The notes: a model not told the origin generated them from the letters alone. A stretch of 64,000 nt of DNA from Rickettsiales bacterium (GCA_027485855.1 JAIXQD010000033.1:219812-283811), one strand, 5' to 3'. Counted from the stretch's first letter, positions 28,008 through 36,169 are shown. Translations and numbers: made by a program.

Positions 28008-28565
28008 CTAGAACACCACTTCTTTTTTAATTGAAACGCAGCCAGAACTACCCGCCGGCATCAGAAAAACGCGGCCCGTCCCTTCAAGCTGTAACACTTG
28101 TATATTGCGGCTGACCTTGCCTTGCGGCTTGCCTTCTTTAAATTGCTTTTTCGCAACGGCATCGCAACTATCGGGCCAGTATGAAACGGCGTCATAAACA
28201 GCCCCACAGCCTTGCGTATAAGGGGTGAAGCTGGCCGAGGCATAGGCGGTGGCTTTATCGGCCGTCACAACCTCCATCGAAAATGAGCTGACGCGCTGAT
28301 TGCCCTGCTGTGGCGCCACAAACACCACCGCCCCTGCACCCGGATTGATGCCGATAAAGTTACTGATGGTTTGTATCATGGGCGCACATTGCTGCACGCC
28401 ATTTTTCATCATTTGTGCGGTGACGGGGTTTGCCTGAACTTGTTGTTGTTGTGATTGTGGTTGTGCCGAAGGCGCACCCGCTTGTTGTGCCGAAGGCGCA
28501 TTATTTTGTTGTGCGACAGCTGGCGCGCTTAAAAACAATAAAAAAGTCAGCAAGGCGTAAAACAT
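28008..28565 (-). CDS. Secreted protein of unknown function, 185 aa
   Basis: Signal peptide about residues 1-18 (YALLTFLLFLSAPAVAQQ), then a Gln/Pro/Ala-rich linker with a repeated APSAQ motif, then a compact domain with cysteines at about 60, 119, 131 and 175 (MKNGVQQCAPMIQTI, YTQGCGAVYDAV, WPDSCDAVAKK, SGCVSIKKEV) that could form two disulfides in the periplasm. I do not recognise a family. The start is followed directly by the hydrophobic segment. It stands between the adhesin and a degraded dioxygenase fragment. Confidence 0.7.
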   Translation of the reverse strand: MFYALLTFLLFLSAPAVAQQNNAPSAQQAGAPSAQPQSQQQQVQANPVTAQMMKNGVQQCAPMIQTISNFIGINPGAGAVVFVAPQQGNQRVSSFSMEVVTADKATAYASASFTPYTQGCGAVYDAVSYWPDSCDAVAKKQFKEGKPQGKVSRNIQVLQLEGTGRVFLMPAGSSGCVSIKKEVVF

Positions 28566-28615
28566 TTTGTCTCCTATGGGCCTTTATCTTTTAGGGCACC
28601 GTAAGTTTAATTGAA

Positions 28616-28727
28616 CGCTCAGAAGATACTGTCTGCGCCCAAGGCTGGCAAGGTAAACCATGCGCGCAAAAATGTGCGGGCTATGGGGCTGTTGCTGTTA
28701 TTCGGCACAGCGCGATGCTATTGCAGC
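28616..28727 (-). pseudogene. Remnant copy of the 3' end of dioxygenase-like paralogue 3
   Basis: These 112 bases match 29819-29930, the end of the paralogue 3 gene, at 106 of 112 positions with no gaps (counted by eye). The copy retains the C-terminal frame and stop, but the Pro codon of the PHR motif is a TAG (28718-28720), and similarity ends right beyond that. The surrounding gap 28566-28894 otherwise holds only the leader of the GNAT gene. It is a nonfunctional partial duplication. Confidence 0.85.
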
Positions 28728-28894
28728 AAGAAGTCAATTCAACCTGCCTAGACCCTAAGCGCGGGCAAAGAAGGTATCAAAGTACGGTACTGGCTTTAAA
28801 ATTATATATGTGCTGGTTGCCTTATCTTTGTCGCAAACCCACAAGATATTCAGCTACAATCGACCAGACCCTATTTAAGTTAGAAAGTTCGCTC

Positions 28895-29737
28895 ATGAAA
28901 ATCCAATCACTCGCCTTTAGAACGGATTTACACTTTATCGCTTTTCAGGGCAGGGTTGAACAAAAGGGGGGTTATATTGTCGCCGAAACACCAGATAATC
29001 CTGGTTTTTTCTGGGGTAATTTGCTTTTAATGCCCGCGCCACCGAAGATTGGCGATATGCCAAAATGGATAGCTTTGTTTCAACAAGAATTTGCGCATCA
29101 GCCCCTGATCAAGCACATCACTTTTGGTTGGGATGCGCCAGATGGCGCACAAGGCACGATGGATGAGTTTATACAAAATGGCTTTGATGCAGAGCTGAGC
29201 ATGGTTTTAACTTTGGGACATGGCGAACTTGTACCACCCAAATATCCGCGCAGCGACATTGTCGTGCGCGTGCTTGAATCTGATTCAGACTGGCGGCGCG
29301 CCACTGAAAACCAAATTACCAGTCGCGACCAAAAATTATTTTCGCTGGAAAGCTATACGCCCTTTAAGCAAAAACAAATGGCGAAATACCGCGCCATGAC
29401 CGATGCTGGCCATGGCCATTGGTATGGTGCATTTTTAGGAACAGAGATGGTTGCCGATTGCGGTGTTTTTGTGTTTGGCACGACGGCGCGCTTTCAGGCG
29501 GTTGGTACATTACCGCAGCATCGCGGCGGCGGTATTTGTGGTAATCTGATTTATCAAGCCACGCAGCACACGCTGGCCAATAAAACCATTGAAAATAAAA
29601 CCGTTGAAAAAATCGTGATGGTCGCCGACCCGAACTATCACGCCGCGCGTATTTACACTTCAGTTGGCTTTAAGCCGACGGAGAAACAAATCGGTGTTTA
29701 CCGCTGGCCCAAGCAAGAATGGGTGCCGATACCCTAA
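28895..29737 (+). CDS. GNAT-family N-acetyltransferase
   Basis: About 280 residues from ATG 28895. The C-terminal half has the GNAT acetyl-CoA signature: ADCGVFVFGTTARFQAVGTLPQHRGGGICGNLI (the Q-x-x-G/R-x-x-G/A type loop is LPQHRGGGICG), followed by MVADPNYHAARIYTSVGF, typical of the last strand and helix. The first half could be a second, degenerate GNAT domain. Substrate unknown. The open frame extends upstream to 28715 inside the degraded dioxygenase fragment, but that part shows no protein-like sequence, so the internal ATG was chosen. Confidence 0.8.
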   Translation: MKIQSLAFRTDLHFIAFQGRVEQKGGYIVAETPDNPGFFWGNLLLMPAPPKIGDMPKWIALFQQEFAHQPLIKHITFGWDAPDGAQGTMDEFIQNGFDAELSMVLTLGHGELVPPKYPRSDIVVRVLESDSDWRRATENQITSRDQKLFSLESYTPFKQKQMAKYRAMTDAGHGHWYGAFLGTEMVADCGVFVFGTTARFQAVGTLPQHRGGGICGNLIYQATQHTLANKTIENKTVEKIVMVADPNYHAARIYTSVGFKPTEKQIGVYRWPKQEWVPIP

Positions 29738-29821
29738 ACTACCCATTCAGTTTTTTATGACGGGCACGGCGTTGTTTGTTTTTAGGTGCGTGGTGCGCGG
29801 CAAGGCATTTGGGCTGGGCGC

Positions 29822-30703
29822 TCAAAAGATACTGTCTGCGCCCAAGGCTGGCAAGGTAAACCATGCACGCAAAAATGTGCGGGCTATGGGGCTGCTGCTG
29901 TTATTCGGCACAGCGCGGTGCGGTTGCAGCGTGTTGGTGGCGATAATGTCATAATTTTTAGGCTGCCACATTTGCCCACCGCCAATATTTTGCCGCATAT
30001 TTTGCTGCAATAATTGCATATATTTTTCGCCATCTTGCTTAATAGTGTGACCGCGATAATTCCGGCCCTGCTTTACAATTTCTTGCGCGTAATTTTGAAA
30101 AGGCAGCGTGTCATAGCCATTGGTATAATATTCGGTCGGCAAGGCATCGCTCACCATATAAATCTGCTCGGTTTGTTGGCGGGCCAACAGCAAATGCCCC
30201 AAGCGGGCCAATGGTGCGCGCAGCAGGCCGCCATCACCATCAGTGTGCAATATGTCGGCCTTTGCCCGCTGTATGGTTGCGGGCAGCACCACGCCCTGCT
30301 CTACTTCTAAATGCAAATCATAATCGGCCGGGCGCGGCACAGCGGCATAAAAATGGTTGGTGATAATCTGCAAGCTTGGCACATAACTGGCTAGCGCGGC
30401 AGGCAGGGCAAAACTATATGCACCATCGGCATGGGTGGGCGACACCGTAAGGCCAATGATTTGGCTTTTAGCCACATGGCCATTTGCGGGCACGGCCTTA
30501 AGCAAGCGCGCCAACAAGCCTTGTGGTTGCTGCGGCCAAGCCGCGCTAAATTGCGCCGCATTTGGCACTGTGCCAATAATTTGCGGTGTGCGCGGTGTGC
30601 ACACATCTAACAGATTGGCGCTGAAATCCTCGGCAGGGAAACGCAAGGCCAAAGCACTATCGGCTTTCGGCACCAGTATAATGGGTGTGCGAGTGTCTTT
30701 CAT
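29822..30703 (-). CDS. Putative Fe(II)/2OG dioxygenase-like protein, paralogue 3
   Basis: 293 residues, the longest of the three paralogues. Equivalent blocks: IILVPKA at the start, FSANLLDVCTPRTPQIIGTVPN, FYAAVPRPADYDLHLEVEQGV, the His-x-Asp candidate in ILHTDGDG, MVSDALPTEYYTNGYDT, the second His in LQPHRAVPNNSSSP and Arg in ARTFLRAWF. It differs in an insertion rich in Gln, Tyr and Met (about 205-240). ATG 30703 aligns with the start of paralogue 2. A 112-bp piece of its 3' end is duplicated at 28616-28727. It lies just downstream of rpoN on the same strand, where hpf or ptsN is common in Alphaproteobacteria. Confidence 0.68.
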   Translation of the reverse strand: MKDTRTPIILVPKADSALALRFPAEDFSANLLDVCTPRTPQIIGTVPNAAQFSAAWPQQPQGLLARLLKAVPANGHVAKSQIIGLTVSPTHADGAYSFALPAALASYVPSLQIITNHFYAAVPRPADYDLHLEVEQGVVLPATIQRAKADILHTDGDGGLLRAPLARLGHLLLARQQTEQIYMVSDALPTEYYTNGYDTLPFQNYAQEIVKQGRNYRGHTIKQDGEKYMQLLQQNMRQNIGGGQMWQPKNYDIIATNTLQPHRAVPNNSSSPIARTFLRAWFTLPALGADSIF

Positions 30704-30759
30704 GGGCCCAAACAAGCACATTCCGCACCCAAAATAAATAGCTAAATGTGGGGAAATAC

Positions 30760-32226
30760 TTACTGACCAAGGCGCTTCATGCGCTTGCGCTGGGCCGAGC
30801 TGAAAATACCCAGCCCTTCGCGATATTTAGCCACAGTGCGCCGCGCCACATCCATGCCCTCTTTTTTAAGGGCGGCGGCTAAATCATCGTCCGAGAGCAC
30901 ATTTTTTGGCGTTTCGGCATCAATCATTTGTTTAATGCGGGCGCGCACAGCCTCGGCCGAGTGGGTGATTTGGCCATTCAGCCCGCCAATCGCCACCGAG
31001 AAAAAATATTTCAGCTCAAACATGCCGCGCGGCGTTGACATATATTTACCCGTGGTCACCCGCGAAATGGTGCTTTCATGCAGGCCCGTGGCTTTGGCGA
31101 TGTCTTTTAATATCAGCGGCTTTAAATAAGCCAAGCCATAAGCAAAAAACTGCTCTTGCTGCTCCACAATAGCGCTGGCCACCTTCATGATGGTTTGGGC
31201 GCGCTGATGCAGCGACTTTACCAACCAATTGGCCGAGGCAAAGCGCTCGGATAAATAATCTTGCTCACGCTTATCTTTGGCACCCATTTTAAGGCGCTGA
31301 TAATAGCGCTCGCGCAGTAAAACTTTGGGCAAAGTGTCGGGGTTGAGCTCAACCGACCAGCTGCCATCAGCCATTTTACGCAGCAGCACATCAGGGATTA
31401 ACGTGGGTGCACTGACCGCGCCATAAAGCATGGCGGGCTTGGGGTTGAGGCGCTTTAGCTCGGCCAGCATATCAAGCAAATCTTCGGCATCGACGCCGCA
31501 TAATTTTTGCAAACGCGCATGGTCACGGGCGGCCACCAAGGGCAAATTACCCACCAGCATTTGCATGGCGGGGTCAAGACGGTTGCGCTCGGCCAATTGC
31601 ACACTTAAACATTCGGCTAAATCGCGCGCGCCACAGCCCAGCGGCTCGCAGCGCAATAGTTTTTGACGCATTTTTTCTAACGCGCCCAGATTGCAGCCCA
31701 GGCTTTGCGCCAAGGGGCCAAGGTCGGTGGTGAGATAGCCGCTATCATCAAGCGCATCAACCAAAGCTGCTGCTAACATGCGCTCGGTGATGTCTTTGCA
31801 CTCAAGCACGAGTTGCGCCATGAGATGCTCGGACAGTGTCACATCGCGGCTGTGACGCTCATCGAAATCCCGCTCATCGCTGCCAAAATCGCCGCTGCCG
31901 CTATTTTCGCGCCAATTATCGCTGCTATAGTCATTGTCGTAATCGCTTTGTGTATCAAGCGGTGTGGTGCTGCCAATATTATCGCGCCCTAACATTTGCG
32001 CAGAATCGGCCTCGCTATGGTCAGGGGCGGGCGCGGCAATTTCTATAGCGGGGGCGTCATCATCCATATCGGGCTTTTCAATGAGTGGGTTTTGCCCCAG
32101 CTCTTGCTCGATAAACTCATTCACCTCAAGATTATTCATCTGCAGAAGTTTAATCGCCTGCTGTAATTGCGGCGTCATCACCAGCGATTGCGTTTGCCGT
32201 AAATCGAGTCTTTGTTGTAGTGCCAT
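30760..32226 (-). CDS. rpoN: RNA polymerase sigma-54 factor
   Basis: 488 residues. Region I begins MALQQRLDLRQTQSLVMTPQLQQAIKLLQMNN, the Gln/Leu-rich activator-interaction region. Region II is acidic (DYDNDYSS). The core-binding and DNA-binding parts follow, with the helix-turn-helix and the RpoN box ARRTVAKYRE near the end, which reads the -24 element. ATG at 32226 follows GGGGGAA. Divergent from cluster A gene 1; a sigma-54-type promoter match lies in the shared spacer. A piece of this gene's 5' region is duplicated at 35041-35167. Confidence 0.97.
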   Translation of the reverse strand: MALQQRLDLRQTQSLVMTPQLQQAIKLLQMNNLEVNEFIEQELGQNPLIEKPDMDDDAPAIEIAAPAPDHSEADSAQMLGRDNIGSTTPLDTQSDYDNDYSSDNWRENSGSGDFGSDERDFDERHSRDVTLSEHLMAQLVLECKDITERMLAAALVDALDDSGYLTTDLGPLAQSLGCNLGALEKMRQKLLRCEPLGCGARDLAECLSVQLAERNRLDPAMQMLVGNLPLVAARDHARLQKLCGVDAEDLLDMLAELKRLNPKPAMLYGAVSAPTLIPDVLLRKMADGSWSVELNPDTLPKVLLRERYYQRLKMGAKDKREQDYLSERFASANWLVKSLHQRAQTIMKVASAIVEQQEQFFAYGLAYLKPLILKDIAKATGLHESTISRVTTGKYMSTPRGMFELKYFFSVAIGGLNGQITHSAEAVRARIKQMIDAETPKNVLSDDDLAAALKKEGMDVARRTVAKYREGLGIFSSAQRKRMKRLGQ

Positions 32227-32288
32227 GATTATTCCCCCAAGGTCATCATCCGGCAAAAGTGTTAACAAGCTCTTAACAAAATAATTTT

Positions 32289-32304
32289 TGGAACAAAACT
32301 TGCA
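32289..32304 (+). promoter_or_regulatory. Candidate sigma-54 promoter ahead of cluster A
   Basis: TGGAACAAAACTTGCA has the invariant GG and GC spaced by exactly 10 bases and 14 of 16 fits to TGGCACRNNNNTTGCA counting the free positions. It points towards the gene at 32434, 130 bases away, and lies 63 bases from the rpoN start on the other strand. Confidence 0.5.
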
Positions 32305-32433
32305 TAAAGGCCAAGACGAAAGTAATTATTGGCACAAGCATTTGATTTACATAGCATTTACGTCTTTGACACGCTCTGGCAACAAATTGTATAGTCACAA
32401 CCAAACAGAGTTGTAGCTAACAAGGAGCCACAA

Positions 32434-33315
32434 ATGAGCAAAAACGACATAAAGCCCCCCATCAATCAAGATAAAGTCAGTCAAGATAACAACAAGCCCG
32501 ATGGCTGGTTCACCCGCTTTAGCAACTACAATAAACTGGCCTGGAAAGACGCCACGCCAAATGAAAGAATACTGCATGTCGGCGGCTGGGCTTTGGCTGG
32601 TTTATTTTTAACATCACTTTTTGCCTCAAGCCTTTTTACTGTTGCTGTAGGCGCTGCGCTTTTTCTGAGTGTTGGCATGAGCAGCCTTGGCTCGGCTGTG
32701 CTCAGACGCCACAACAGCGAGAAGCCAACCGCGCTTATGGATTATCTTATTAAAAACTCGCCGCATAATCATAAATTTTCGGGTCGCCGACTGGCTGGCC
32801 TGCGCGAAGCCGACCGCAACGAAATTCTCACCGACAATGCCGAAATAATCTCCGAGCAATTTGACCGCAGCGCCAACAGCAAACGCGACACTGTCGTGGG
32901 CGGATATTTTTTAACGGGTGCCGCGCTGTCGGCCTTGGCTTTTGTGGCAGCACCTGGAGTAGTGGTTGCACTCAGCGCCGGCATAGGCCTTGCAATTGGT
33001 TCTTTATTTTTAGGCATCGGCGCATCACAAGGTCGCAAAGCCCGCGAATTGCAAAACCAACTTTACGAGAATGTTAAAGCACAGCAAAAAGTTGCCTTGG
33101 CAAAATATGCGTCAGGCAGCAGTGCACAAAACCTAACCTTGAAAGAATTTGCTGAAAATCAAAGATCGATCGAAGACGCGCAACTCAACGCTGCAACACA
33201 ACAAGCCGCCAGAGCCGTTAAAACAGCAGCGCCCGTGGTCACCCCAATGGCTCGTGCAAAGCGTCCGGCCACCACAATTGGCCAAATGAGCGGCAAAAAC
33301 GACCCCGCACCATGA
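32434..33315 (+). CDS. Cluster A membrane protein 1 (unrecognised paralogous family)
   Basis: 293 residues; I do not recognise the family. Order: polar N-terminus; the block YNKLAWKDA (about 32-40); a hydrophobic hairpin (about 46-90); a polar middle with LMDYLIKNSPHN; a second hydrophobic hairpin (about 152-198, GGYFLTGAALSALAF and VVVALSAGIGLAIG); a helical, charged region; and an Ala-rich tail with AKRPATTIGQM. The three following genes share this order. AAGGAG precedes the ATG. The stop overlaps the next start (ATGA, 33312-33315). Likely an inner-membrane or exported membrane-inserting protein; no catalytic motif is visible. Confidence 0.75.
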   Translation: MSKNDIKPPINQDKVSQDNNKPDGWFTRFSNYNKLAWKDATPNERILHVGGWALAGLFLTSLFASSLFTVAVGAALFLSVGMSSLGSAVLRRHNSEKPTALMDYLIKNSPHNHKFSGRRLAGLREADRNEILTDNAEIISEQFDRSANSKRDTVVGGYFLTGAALSALAFVAAPGVVVALSAGIGLAIGSLFLGIGASQGRKARELQNQLYENVKAQQKVALAKYASGSSAQNLTLKEFAENQRSIEDAQLNAATQQAARAVKTAAPVVTPMARAKRPATTIGQMSGKNDPAP

Positions 33316-34169
33316 GCGACACCGCCCCCACACCAACAAAAACAGAGGGCGCGATAAAGCGCTATCTTAAAAACGCCGCTCTTGCTTGGAAAGATGGCAA
33401 CACATCACAGAAGCTGTCGCTCATGCTGTGGGGGGCAACAATGCTTGTTGTCGGCGCGAGCATTATATCAAGTGGCGGTGGGTTATTCGCTTTACCGCTG
33501 ATGGCTATCTATCTGGTAAATATATCTATTAGTAGCGCTGCCATAAAAACCACTGCACTTGAAAAAAACTTTAAGGACATCAGGGCGGGCCGCGCCAATG
33601 CCGATAGCGAAAACTTACTCAATCGCCTCAAAGCACAAGATACAAGGCTGCAAACAATTTGGCAAAAACCACTTAACCGCCTGCCCGAAGATCTTCGCAG
33701 CAAGGCGCAATATTTTAATGAACATGATGAACTTACTTATCTCCGCAACAAAGTGACAAGATCAAACTACACCAGAAATGCCATGATTGCGGCTAGTGTG
33801 GGGGGTCTTGCTGTAATAACAGCACCAACCTTAGTGCCAGCACTTATTTTTGCGGGCATAGGCAGCGGCCTTGCTGGCTTGTTTGCTTATGTTGCGCACA
33901 AAACTAATAAGAACATTAAAAAGCAAGAAGCAGATTTTAAAGCCGAGATAAAAAATTTCCAAAATCGTGCCCACCAAGCAGCCGATAAAGCCGCAGCCAA
34001 CCTCAACGCAACCGCCGCACCACAAAGCGCCACAGCCGCACCTGCCATTGCTGTTGCCGCACCCGTGATTGCGCCAATTGCCAAGCCCAAGCGCCCAGCT
34101 AAAAACATTGGCACCACCATTGGTCAATTGGCCAACAAAGCCAATAACAGCCAAACGCCCCAACTTTAG
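33312..34169 (+). CDS. Cluster A membrane protein 2
   Basis: 285 residues, closest to protein 4 of the cluster: KRYLKNAALAWKDG at 16-29, hydrophobic hairpin 36-78, the diagnostic ENLLNRLKAQDTRLQTIWQK and PLNRLPEDL (100-128), second hairpin 156-195, charged helix, then an Ala-rich tail with KPKRPAKNIGTTIGQLA. Translationally coupled to protein 1. No known domain is recognised; the two hairpins and the basic C-terminal motif are the constant features of the family. Confidence 0.75.
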   Translation: MSDTAPTPTKTEGAIKRYLKNAALAWKDGNTSQKLSLMLWGATMLVVGASIISSGGGLFALPLMAIYLVNISISSAAIKTTALEKNFKDIRAGRANADSENLLNRLKAQDTRLQTIWQKPLNRLPEDLRSKAQYFNEHDELTYLRNKVTRSNYTRNAMIAASVGGLAVITAPTLVPALIFAGIGSGLAGLFAYVAHKTNKNIKKQEADFKAEIKNFQNRAHQAADKAAANLNATAAPQSATAAPAIAVAAPVIAPIAKPKRPAKNIGTTIGQLANKANNSQTPQL

Positions 34170-34252
34170 GCCCCAACTATAATATTGACCCTCTTCAACC
34201 CTCTGCAATAAAACTAACAAGCCCCACCGATAATCAAACGAATGCAAAAAAC

Positions 34253-35035
34253 ATGACCCAACAAAAAAGCCTCTTTGCGCGCGCCCAATATCAACTTAAG
34301 GCCTATGCCTTGGCTTTTAAGCAAGCGCCCTTAGCCGTATCGCTTATGCAGCTACCGTTTCTTTTTATCGGCGGCATGACGCTGCTACTGACCGCAAGCG
34401 CTGTTGCGGCAGCCGCCATCCCCGCCGCAATTATATTTGGCACTATGACTATTGGCAGCTTTATGATTGGGCATTATCTCAGCCAAGCAATCATGGCGCG
34501 AGATAACGACACGCTTTCGCCGTTTAACCAACATTTGCGGCAAAGCCCTATGGTGCAAAAAACGCTGGCGCGCAAAATTGATATGCTGCCCGAATATCAG
34601 CGCCCGCTGGCTTGGCAAAATATTCAGCACACAGTTAGCGAAGCGCAATATGACCGCGCTTTTGCTCGGGCCCTTCAAATAAAAACCATAATGACTATGA
34701 CAGCGGCCGCAACAGTGTTAGCCACGACAGGTATTGTTGCAGCCTTGCCTTTTATTATGTTGAGTGCACCCCTTGCTTGGATGGCCAGTAAGCAAAATAA
34801 AGCGAGCCAGCAGCGTTTACAAAATGCGCAAGCAAACGTACAAGCCATGCTCGATATAGAGAAACAGCGGCAGGAAAAAATTCGGCAAGCCGAGCTCGAG
34901 CAGCTTGCCGCCAAAGTCGCGGCCACTGCCGCACCCGCTGTGGCGGTAACCCTGCCCGCAAAACCACGCGTACGCACGATTGGCGATAGCATCAGAAGCG
35001 ATGGCATTAAACTGCCGCCCGCAACGCCCCAATAA
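34253..35035 (+). CDS. Cluster A membrane protein 3
   Basis: 260 residues, the most divergent cluster member. Instead of LAWKD it has ALAFKQAP (18-26). Hairpins at about 30-75 and 146-178 flank a polar part with FNQHLRQSPMVQKTLARKID and MLPEYQRPLAWQN (about 91-122), which corresponds to the LLxxLKxQD and RLP blocks of proteins 2 and 4. The charged helix (DIEKQRQEKIRQAELEQLAA) may form a coiled coil. Tail: PRVRTIGDSIRSD and PPATPQ, nearly the same as protein 4. The stop is followed directly by a degraded piece of rpoN. Confidence 0.72.
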   Translation: MTQQKSLFARAQYQLKAYALAFKQAPLAVSLMQLPFLFIGGMTLLLTASAVAAAAIPAAIIFGTMTIGSFMIGHYLSQAIMARDNDTLSPFNQHLRQSPMVQKTLARKIDMLPEYQRPLAWQNIQHTVSEAQYDRAFARALQIKTIMTMTAAATVLATTGIVAALPFIMLSAPLAWMASKQNKASQQRLQNAQANVQAMLDIEKQRQEKIRQAELEQLAAKVAATAAPAVAVTLPAKPRVRTIGDSIRSDGIKLPPATPQ

Positions 35036-35040
35036 TCCCA

Positions 35041-35167
35041 ATAATCATCATCGTTGTTGCTTTGTGTATCGAGCAACGTGGTGCTGCCAATATTATCGCG
35101 CCCTAACTTTTGCGCATAATGGCCTTGCTATAATCGGGCGCGGCCATTTCAACGGCAGGGGCATTTA
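35041..35167 (-). pseudogene. Degraded duplicate of the rpoN 5' region
   Basis: The segment corresponds to about 31927-32060 in rpoN; 30 bases (35078-35107 with 31964-31993) are identical. In the rpoN frame it still reads GRDNIGSTTLLDTQSNNDDD against GRDNIGSTTPLDTQSDYDND in RpoN. Beyond it, 35164-35235 resembles the rpoN/cluster A intergenic spacer 32270-32340. The rpoN start region between these two blocks is missing in the copy. The 300-base gap 35036-35335 thus consists of duplicated rpoN and promoter-region DNA. Confidence 0.85.
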
Positions 35168-35180
35168 ACAAAATATTTTT

Positions 35181-35196
35181 TGAAACGAATATTGCC
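35181..35196 (+). promoter_or_regulatory. Degenerate copy of the sigma-54-like site ahead of cluster A gene 4
   Basis: TGAAACGAATATTGCC occupies the place equivalent to 32289-32304 in the duplicated spacer. The -12 TTGC is kept, but the -24 GG has become GA, so the site is probably inactive as a sigma-54 promoter. Confidence 0.4.
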
Positions 35197-35335
35197 TATA
35201 TAAAAATCATGAAAGTAATTTGGCGCTCATGTTTAGGCCTAATGCGCTGATTTAAAATAGCTTTATTACTTTGATACACTTTCGCAATAAATGATATTAT
35301 CGGCCTGTAACCAAGTGGCCTCAACGGAGCCGATA

Positions 35336-36169
35336 ATGAGCAACAACAACCAAAACAGCAAAGCCGATGGTTTTGTAAAGCGCTATCTCAAAACCACCTA
35401 TCTTGCCTGGAAGGATGCCGGCAAGTTTAATAAATATAGCAGCCTTACTATCGGTTTAGTTGCTTTAGGCTTAGGGGCGCTGGGCTTTGTTGCCGCCCTG
35501 TCAACTGCTGTTACTTTTGGCGCATTTATGCTTATTTTTTCTGGTGCTGGCATGCACGCGATGCGCCAAACTATTGTTAATGACGCCCTCAATAAAAATG
35601 TCAGCGACGCTATTCACCGCCCGCCATCCATGGCAGCGAATGAGCCGGAAAATCTTTTGAGTTATCTAAAGAGTCAGGATCAATCGCTTTATCGCATCTG
35701 GCAAAAGCCGCTGAGCCGCCTGCCCGCAGAGCAGCAGCAGCGAGCAAAAAAAATCGCCCGAAGCCATGAGCATGGCTATTTCCAAGGGCAGACCCAGCTC
35801 AATATTTTGCTGACAAACGGAGCCATGAAACTGGCAATTAGCGCCTTCATGATTGCCACACCACCTTTTGGCATCATGTATGCTATAGCTGGCGTGCTAT
35901 GGGGCGTGCTTTCAGCATCTGATTTTTATCGTGCGTCACTGAGCAAAAAAACGATTGCTCATCATAAATCCGGCCTCTCTGAGACTTTGTCTGTTTGTCG
36001 CGAGGAGGCCAAGCTGAAAGTCGCAGAGCAGACCGCAGCACCTTATGCTGCCAGTGCCGCGCCAGTGGCCGCGCCCGTGGTTGCGCCTGTTCTGACAACA
36101 CGGATTAAACCTGCTGTGCGCACCATTGGCGACAGCATCAAACCGCCACCCGCAACACCAACTTTATGA
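35336..36169 (+). CDS. Cluster A membrane protein 4
   Basis: 277 residues from ATG 35336, which has GGAG at good spacing. Blocks: KRYLKTTYLAWKDAG (15-29), hydrophobic hairpin 36-78, ENLLSYLKSQDQSLYRIWQK and PLSRLPAEQ (105-133), a second hairpin (about 160-193), then a shorter charged stretch and the Ala/Pro/Val tail with KPAVRTIGDSIK and PPPATPTL. It is the closest relative of protein 2 and lies behind a duplicated rpoN/spacer fragment, so it arose by segmental duplication. Its stop overlaps the HIT gene start (ATGA). Confidence 0.75.
   Translation: MSNNNQNSKADGFVKRYLKTTYLAWKDAGKFNKYSSLTIGLVALGLGALGFVAALSTAVTFGAFMLIFSGAGMHAMRQTIVNDALNKNVSDAIHRPPSMAANEPENLLSYLKSQDQSLYRIWQKPLSRLPAEQQQRAKKIARSHEHGYFQGQTQLNILLTNGAMKLAISAFMIATPPFGIMYAIAGVLWGVLSASDFYRASLSKKTIAHHKSGLSETLSVCREEAKLKVAEQTAAPYAASAAPVAAPVVAPVLTTRIKPAVRTIGDSIKPPPATPTL

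Noticed and set aside
28715..28894. N-terminal extension of the GNAT gene
   Set aside because: The extra 60 codons begin inside the degraded dioxygenase fragment and read as unrelated sequence; the internal ATG at 28895 begins the domain.
32330..32344. Second TGGCAC element in the rpoN/cluster A spacer
   Set aside because: TGGCACAAGCATTTG has a good -24 half but TG instead of GC at the -12 position, so it is not a convincing sigma-54 site.
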